The notes under the pieces are model-generated. The model searched no databases, had not been told where the DNA came from, and saw only the letters and a program-made list of their open reading frames with translations. DNA of 64,000 bases, from NCBI GenBank assembly GCA_963966185.1, contig CAWZYM010000423.1, positions 300,001-364,000 on the forward strand. The letters are read 5' to 3'. The position numbers were made by a program, and so were the translations under genes. Origin of the DNA: Rhabditoides inermis. Its lineage: Eukaryota > Nematoda > Chromadorea > Rhabditida > Rhabditidae. This document shows, one piece after another, positions 57,410-64,000 of this stretch; position 1 is the stretch's first letter; each line of letters begins with the position of its first letter.

Positions 57410-59692
57410 TATCATACCCTACCATTTACACCCCATTAGAATAGAATACATTCCCCCTTATCACTGTAGTATATAGGCTCGCGTTGATGCAAGATAAAAG
57501 AGTCCCTCGCATGGTCTTATCTTGTGCATGGGGGCTCATCGGGTAGTGTGGCTATGAGAGTCGCAGGAGGACCAGAAATGGTGTTGTCCTGAGGCACCAC
57601 GGATGTACCAAAGGGAATCATACGAGGCGCGTATGATATGGAGGTCCCGAGGTTCTATTTCTGGTCTAACTCCCTTCTTATTCCCACTGAAATCACTGGT
57701 AGTGTGCAGGCCAGCACACCGTGATGTTGTTTTATACGTACTTCGATTATTATGCATTGTGATGTTGTGGCGGCATAGCTGAAGGTGTGAGCGTGAGCTT
57801 AAAAAACTTTAAAAAAAAAAGCTTCGTGATGAGGAAGACGAGATGCCTCAACCGATGGCCCGTGTATGCCTTTATCGATGGTCCGATTAACCTGTTTCGA
57901 TGGTCCGATTAACCTGTTTCGATGGTCCGATTAACCTATTTCGATGGTCCGAGTATCCTTTTGTCGAAAGGTACCGACCATTGAGAAGTGCATTTGGAGA
58001 AGAAATGCATTCACTGTCAGAATTTTTTTGTATTTTTTATTATGCTCACAACCTATGCCACATTTTATGTAGAGAAGCGCACCGGTTGTATACAGAGATG
58101 AGATCGGAGATCGGAGATTGGAGTGAAAGGAAAGACGAAGTGAAGAGTGAAAAGAGGAGAAAGGAGAGAAGATTGCGGTGGAGGAATGCAAAAGAGAAGA
58201 AAAGAGAAAGTAGCGGTGAACTACTTGTGCGAGTAATGCGGGAGCATACATTAAATGTCGATTGTATGTTACGTGTAACGTGTTGCATCATGTGATGAGT
58301 TTCGAAGGAGTCGACTCGTTCATGGTATCAGAGTGCACGCTGATAAACACTTACGCTATACGTTTACAACCTGGCGAGATCCTGTTGGGAGGTATCGAAA
58401 AGAGATAAGAACGGTGGTTCACTTTCGAGAAGAGTCGAAAAGATAAGTGATAAAATGACAAAGGAATGATGAGTTTCTTGATTGTGCGGAGATAAGATTG
58501 ATTCACTTGTATGTTTCACACCGTTGCTAATGATAGAAGATGAGCTTGCCAGAGCCACTCGATCTTAGTGGTTGGCCAGTATTGGAAGGCCAGTGTACTC
58601 GTACTCGGACACCATTCCATTCAATCGCTTTGTGAAAGAAGTTGAGACTTATGGATTGGCTATGAACTACAGCAAGAAGAGGCTGGCAAGAATACTTCCT
58701 CTGTTGTTGAAAGGAGATGTGAGACTGGAGTACGATATGCTACCGGAAACGGCTAAGCAGGATTGGAAGACCGTGGTGGACGAATTGAAGATGTGTGTTC
58801 ACTCGGAGATGGAGAGATCTTTGAAGTTCGAGGAACTTTGTGAGATAAAACATCGAGAAGACGAGAGCGTGCTGGAGTTTGCTTGGAGAGTGATTGAAAC
58901 TGTAGATGAAGCACTTACAAACATTGAGGCGAGTGATATGGAGAAAATGAAGAAAAATTGCTTCAGTAGAGGACTGAAGAAAGTGTCTTGGCAAAGAAAG
59001 TTGTTCGAAATGGAGTTCGACACTGTCAATGCGATGGTCAGAAAATCCAAGTACTTCGAAGAGGTTGATGCCATATTCGAAGACAGTGTGAAGAAAAGCA
59101 ACGATGTTGAGAAACGAAAGTATGGAAAGACTGGACATGAACGCTTCAAGAATCGTCAGAAAAAGAGAGTTGAAGTTGGTGGAGAATAGGAAAGTCATGA
59201 AGAAAGGAGGCAGTGGAAAGCCTGGAGTGGACCGTGGAGAAGAAGACAGTGACGACGACTGCTGATTGGAGATTTCGAAGACGACTACACTTCATTCAAG
59301 CATCGACGACATCGACGTTCTTCGTTTGTTTTGTTTCTATTTTGATTCACAGGCATTTCATTGTTGTAACTGTCCCCAATTTTTGTATTCGTGTAGGTTT
59401 GAGTATAGTATCTTCCCATTTAGTTTACATTCAGCGAGGACGCTGAATCAAAAACGCCGATGATATCATACCCTACCATTTACACCCCATTAGAATAGAA
59501 TACATTCCCCCTTATCACTGTAGTATATAGGCTCGCGTTGATGCAAGATAAAAGAGTCCCTCGCATGGTCTTATCTTGTGCATGGGGGCTCATCGGGTAG
59601 TGTGGCTATGAGAGTCGCAGGAGGACCAGAAATGGTGTTGTCCTGAGGCACCACGGATGTACCAAAGGGAATCATACGAGGCGCGTATGATA
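57410..59692 (+). mobile_element. non-autonomous gag-only LTR retrotransposon, copy 2
   Basis: 2,283 bp, offset 23,706 bp from copy 1. I noted only two substitutions between the copies: C for T in the CTGGYGAGATCC motif near 58,374, and G for A near 58,680. The 4-bp duplication CATC (57,406-57,409 and 59,693-59,696) and the flanking monomers are the same as for copy 1, so this is a duplicate of the already-inserted locus rather than a second insertion. Confidence 0.93.
58572..59189 (+). CDS. retrotransposon Gag-like protein, copy 2
   Basis: Identical to the copy at 34,866-35,483 except for Arg in place of Lys (NYSKKRLAR). It has the same missing start codon and the same basic C-terminus. Confidence 0.65.
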   Translation: MASIGRPVYSYSDTIPFNRFVKEVETYGLAMNYSKKRLARILPLLLKGDVRLEYDMLPETAKQDWKTVVDELKMCVHSEMERSLKFEELCEIKHREDESVLEFAWRVIETVDEALTNIEASDMEKMKKNCFSRGLKKVSWQRKLFEMEFDTVNAMVRKSKYFEEVDAIFEDSVKKSNDVEKRKYGKTGHERFKNRQKKRVEVGGE

Positions 59693-62600
59693 CATCCGAT
59701 AGAAAATGGAAAATTCGATAATCAAAGAAAATACTTCTTTTTTCCGCGAACAGTTGGGTGTATATCTTATGAAGACGTTGCGTTATATTTTGTGAGTTGT
59801 CTACAGACCAAGATTCTGATAAAATTCATCAAGATGACTAAAAATAATTGAAAAAAACATTATGTAAAATAATAGAAAGATGTCTCAGTGAACAAAAATC
59901 TCTCTCTTCCTTCCCCTATGTCTCTTTTTTTGTAGTTATTTGATCGTTTCGTTAAGCAAAAACTTTCGTGTGCAGGGGGATTGAACCCGAGCCTTCCATT
60001 TGACGAAACAGCAACACTACCACTGCGCCATTCGACACTTTTTTTCGGTACTCTTTTCACACGACTTGGCATTCAATCGAAAATGGAAAATTCGATAATC
60101 AAAGAAAATACTTCTTTTTTTCCGCGAACAGTTGGGTGTATATCTTATGAAGACGTTGCGTTATATTTTGTGAGTTGTCTACAGACCAGATTTCTGATAA
60201 AATTCAATAAGATGACTAAAAATAATTGGAAAAAAACATTATGTAAAATAATTAAAAGATGTCTCAGTGAACAAAAATCTCTCTCTTATTTTCCCCATAT
60301 CTCTCTTTTTGTAGTTATTCGATCGTTTCGTTTAGCAAAAACTTTCGTGTGCACAGAGGTTTGAACTCGAGCCTTCCATTTGATGAAACAACAACACTTC
60401 CACTGCGCCATTCGACACTTATATTCGGTACTCATTTCACACGACTTGGCATCCGATAGAAAATGTAAAATTCGATAATCAAAGAAAATACTTCTTTTTT
60501 CCGCGAACAGTTGGGTGTATATCTTATGAAGACGTTGCGTTATATTTTGTGAGTTGTCTACAGACCAAGATTCTGATAAAATTCATCAAGATGACTAAAA
60601 ATAATTGAAAAAAACATTATGTAAAATAATAGAAAGATGTCTCAGTGAACAAAAATCTCTCTCTTCCTTCCCCTATGTCTCTTTTTTTGTAGTTATTTGA
60701 TCGTTTCGTTAAGCAAAAACTTTCGTGTGCAGGGGGATTGAACCCGAGCCTTCCATTTGACGAAACAGCAACACTACCACTGCGCCATTCGACACTTCTT
60801 TTGGGTACTCATTTCACACGACTTGGCATTCGATAGAAAATGGAAAATTCGATAATCAAAGAAAATACTTCTTTTTTCCGCGAACAGTTGGGTGTATATC
60901 TTATGAAGACGTTGCGTTATATTTTGTGAGTTGTCTACAGACCAGATTTTTGATAAAATTCAATAAGATGACTGAAAATAATTGAAAAAAAACAGTATGT
61001 AAAAAATTAAAAGATGTTTCAGTGAACAAAAATCTCTCTCTTCCTTTCCCCATATCTCTCTTTTTGTAGTTATTTGATCGTTTCGTTAAGCAAAAACTTT
61101 CGTGTGCAGGGGGATTGAACCCGAGCCTTCCATTTGACGAAACAGCAACACTACCACTGCGCCATTCGACACTTTTTTTTCGGTACTCTTTTCACACGAC
61201 TTGGCATTCAATCGAAAATGCGAAATTCGATAATCAAAGAAATGACTTATTTTTTGCCGCGAACAGTTAGGTGTATATCATATGAAGACGTTGCGTTATA
61301 TTTTGTGAGTTGTCTACAGACCAAGTTTCTGATAAAATGCAATAAGATGACTAAAAATAATTGAAAAAAAACGATATGTAAAATAATTAAAAGATGTTTC
61401 AGTGAACAAAAATCTCTCTCTTCCTTTCCCCATATCTCTCTTTTTGTAGTTATTTGATCGTTTCGTTAAGCAAAAACTTTCGTGTGCAGGGGGATTGAAC
61501 CCGAGCCTTCCATTTGACGAAACAGCAACACTACCACTGCGCCATTCGACACTTTTTTTCGGTACTCTTTTCACACGACTTGGCAATCAATCGAAAATGG
61601 AAAATTCGATAATCAAAGAAAATACTTCTTTTTTCCGCGAACAGTTGGGTGTATATCTTATGAAGACGTTGCGTTATATTTTGTGAGTTGTCTACAGACC
61701 AGATTTCTGATAAAATTCAATAAGATGACTAAAAATAATTGGAAAAAAACATTATGTAAAATAATTAAAAGATGTCTCAGTGAACAAAAATCTCTCTCTT
61801 ATTTTCCCCATATCTCTCTTTTTGTAGTTATTCGATCGTTTCGTTTAGCAAAAACTTTCGTGTGCAGAGAGGTTTGAACTCGAGCCTTCCATTTGATGAA
61901 ACAACAACACTTCCACTGCGCCATTCGACACTTATATTCGGTACTCATTTCACACGACTTGGCATCCGATAGAAAATGGAAAATTCGATAATCAAAGAAA
62001 AAACTTCTTTTTTCCGCGAACAGTTGGGTGTATATCTTATGAAGACGTTGCGTTATATTTTGTGAGTTGTCTACAGACCAAGATTCTGATAAAATTCATC
62101 AAGATGACTAAAAATAATTGAAAAAAAAACATTATGTAAAATAATAGAAAGATGTCTCAGTGAACAAAAATCTCTCTCTTCCTTCCCCTATGTCTCTTTT
62201 TTTGTAGTTATTTGATCGTTTCGTTAAGCAAAAACTTTCGTGTGCAGGGGATTGAACCCGAGCCTTCCATTTGACGAAACAGCAACACTACCACTGCGCC
62301 ATTCGACACTTCTTTTGGGTACTCATTTCACACGACTTGGCATTCGATAGAAAATGGAAAATTCGATAATCAAAGAAAATACTTCTTTTTTCCGCGAACA
62401 GTTGGGTGTATATCTTATGAAGACGTTGCGTTATATTTTGTAGGTTGTCTACAGACCAGATTTTTGATAAAATTCAATAAGATGACTAAAAATAATTGAA
62501 AAAAAACATTATGTAAAATAATTAAAAGATGTTTCAGTGAACAAAAATCTCTCTCTTCCTTTCCCCATATCTCTCTTTTTGTAGTTATTTGATCGTTTCG

Positions 62601-63163
62601 TTAAGCAAAAACTTTCGTGTGCAGGGGGATTGAACCCGAGCCTTCCATTTGACGAAACAGCAACACTACCACTGCGCCATTCGACACTTTTTTTTCGGTA
62701 CTCTTTTCACACGACTTGGCATTCAATCGAAAATGCGAAATTCGATAATCAAAGAAATGACTTATTTTTTGCCGCGAACAGTTAGGTGTATATCATATGA
62801 AGACGTTGCGTTATATTTTGTGAGTTGTCTACAGACCAAGTTTCTGATAAAATGCAATAAGATGACTAAAAATAATTGAAAAAAACAGTATGTGAAATAA
62901 TTAAAAGATGTCTCAGTGAACAAAAATCTCTTTCTTTCCTTTCCCATATTTCTCTTTTTGTAGTTTTTTTAACGTTTCGTTTAGCAAAAACTTTCGTGTG
63001 CAGAGAGGTTTGAACTCGAGCCTTCCATTTGATGAAACAACAACACTTCCACTGCGCCATTCGACACTTCTATTCGGTACTCATTTTACACGACTTGGCA
63101 TCCAATAGAAAATGGAATATTCGATATTCAAAGAAAATACTTCTTTTTTGCCGCGAACAGTTT

Positions 63164-64000
63164 GGATTTGCGGGGTAAAATTGCGTAAACGGTGCGTAGT
63201 TCAAAATTTGCGTTAACACTGCGTCATTAATTACCAGAGTATTTTGTAGAGTAAGTAGAGTATTTTTTTTGGACTTTGACAGCGGAATAGAAAAGACCTC
63301 ACACACGTCATGCTCGAGCTCTCGATTTCGCCTCTTTTCTCTTCGCGCGCGGCTCTAGCGCGACACCTAAACTTTCGCAAAAATATATCCATATCATATC
63401 ACCCTCCTCTCTCCAAACCCCTTTTCCCCCATCCCGAAACTCCCCGGATTACGGTTTAGGGCGGAGGTATGAGTAGTGCTACGTAGTGCGTAGTGCTGCG
63501 GTCGGTGCAACACTTTCGCGAATTGCACCGCGCCGGCGGCGAGATGAAAAGCCATTCAAGGTTTTTGCTTCGTGCAAAAATGGATGGCCTTTTATTGTTT
63601 TTTTGTTATCTTCATCGCTGTTTCGTCACATCACTATCTATTCGTTCATCTTCATCAACGTTCACCTCATGTTCTACACGTTTATCTCAAGCTCGTTCGT
63701 CGCTGGTTTATTATTTTCGAAATCCTCGTAGTATTTCGTCGTCATGGCAGAATCATCTTTTTGGGCAGTCTTTAACTGTTATTTTCCTTCTCGCACTTTC
63801 ATGCCGGGCGTCCACACAACACTTTAGCCTATACGCGCGTCGTAGCTTGATAGGCTTTTCGATAAAATCTGGATTGGTACGCCCGGCATTATGTCACAAT
63901 GTGTTTGTTCGTCTTCTTCCATGCTAATGATTATACGTGACCCGTCTGGGGCGTTCCGCTTAATCGTGATATAGAATTTCGGCACGCCTTATCGAACCGC
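63164..64000. other. unique flank of the array, no gene recognised
   Basis: The array gives way to unique sequence with TTGCGTAAACGG and TTGCGTTAAC half-repeats. An 11-bp perfect inverted repeat ATGCCGGGCGT / ACGCCCGGCAT stands at 63,801-63,811 and 63,879-63,889. Open frames at 63,486-63,927 overlap in three phases without a recognisable domain. Confidence 0.5.

Larger units (their letters stand above)
51342..63163. repeat. ~379-bp tandem satellite array, second block (25 monomers)
   Basis: The same monomer and orientation as the first block: 16 units before the second LTR element and 9 after. The region around the LTR element repeats the first block with an offset of about 23.7 kb. Class-2 monomers (AGTTCAAACCTCT in the T arm) are at 52,781, 53,911, 54,669, 56,179, 60,354, 61,864 and 63,002. 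Spacings 54,669-56,179 and 60,354-61,864 are both about 1,510 bp, i.e. four monomers. The array ends within a monomer at the CCGCGAACAGTTTGG block. Confidence 0.97.

Noticed and set aside
57410..59692. Independent second insertion of the gag-only element
   Set aside because: Same target duplication, same monomer position and same flanks as copy 1, so duplication of the locus explains it better.
14336..62879. Recurring ORFs of 60-127 codons on both strands of the array
   Set aside because: They recur only because the monomer recurs, break at each indel, read through the tRNA-like module and show no protein family.

Overview
The window looks like nematode nuclear DNA. Supporting signs are many short introns (several of 31-53 nt) with TTTCAG-type acceptors, an exon of a nematode Str-type chemoreceptor, and a BEL/Pao retroelement carrying a phlebovirus-like envelope, a combination known from nematode elements such as Tas and Cer7. 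The species cannot be named from the sequence.

Layout. (1) 1-14,157 is gene-bearing, repeat-rich DNA: the 3' part of a BTB/BACK/kelch-type gene (406-3,824), an intergenic stretch full of tRNA-derived and fold-back elements (3,825-6,487), a complete ABCG half-transporter gene (6,510-10,288, about 20 exons), an ankyrin-repeat gene fragment (11,828-12,441) and a broken chemoreceptor gene (about 13,420-14,157). Most long introns here are filled with (CT)n or (GA)n. (2) 14,158-63,163 is one huge tandem array with a ~379-bp monomer. I counted 85 monomers, each carrying on the minus strand a tRNA-like module with matching Pol III A and B boxes and a T5 terminator. (3) Three mobile elements interrupt the array: two near-identical 2,283-bp gag-only LTR retrotransposons (33,704-35,986 and 57,410-59,692), both with the same 4-bp target duplication, and a 12.4-kb composite insertion (38,980-51,341) flanked by a 5-bp target duplication. 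(4) The composite insertion holds a gag-type triple zinc-knuckle ORF on the plus strand and a single 2,683-codon BEL/Pao Gag-Pol-Env ORF on the minus strand. Identical 228-bp INVERTED repeats lie at its 3' end and at the right border, where direct LTRs would be expected. (5) 63,164-64,000 is unique sequence with no recognised gene.

The strongest candidate for something new is the tandem array. It is a satellite built from a tRNA-derived Pol III cassette, repeated 85 times with conserved promoter boxes and terminator, with at least two B-box classes and a local four-monomer higher-order period. The chemoreceptor gene runs directly into the array's left edge, so array growth or insertion may have truncated it.

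Limits: exon borders were read by eye from splice signals and family motifs. Several one-base frame breaks in the ABCG and kelch genes could be assembly errors or real decay. All repeat identities are by-eye comparisons.
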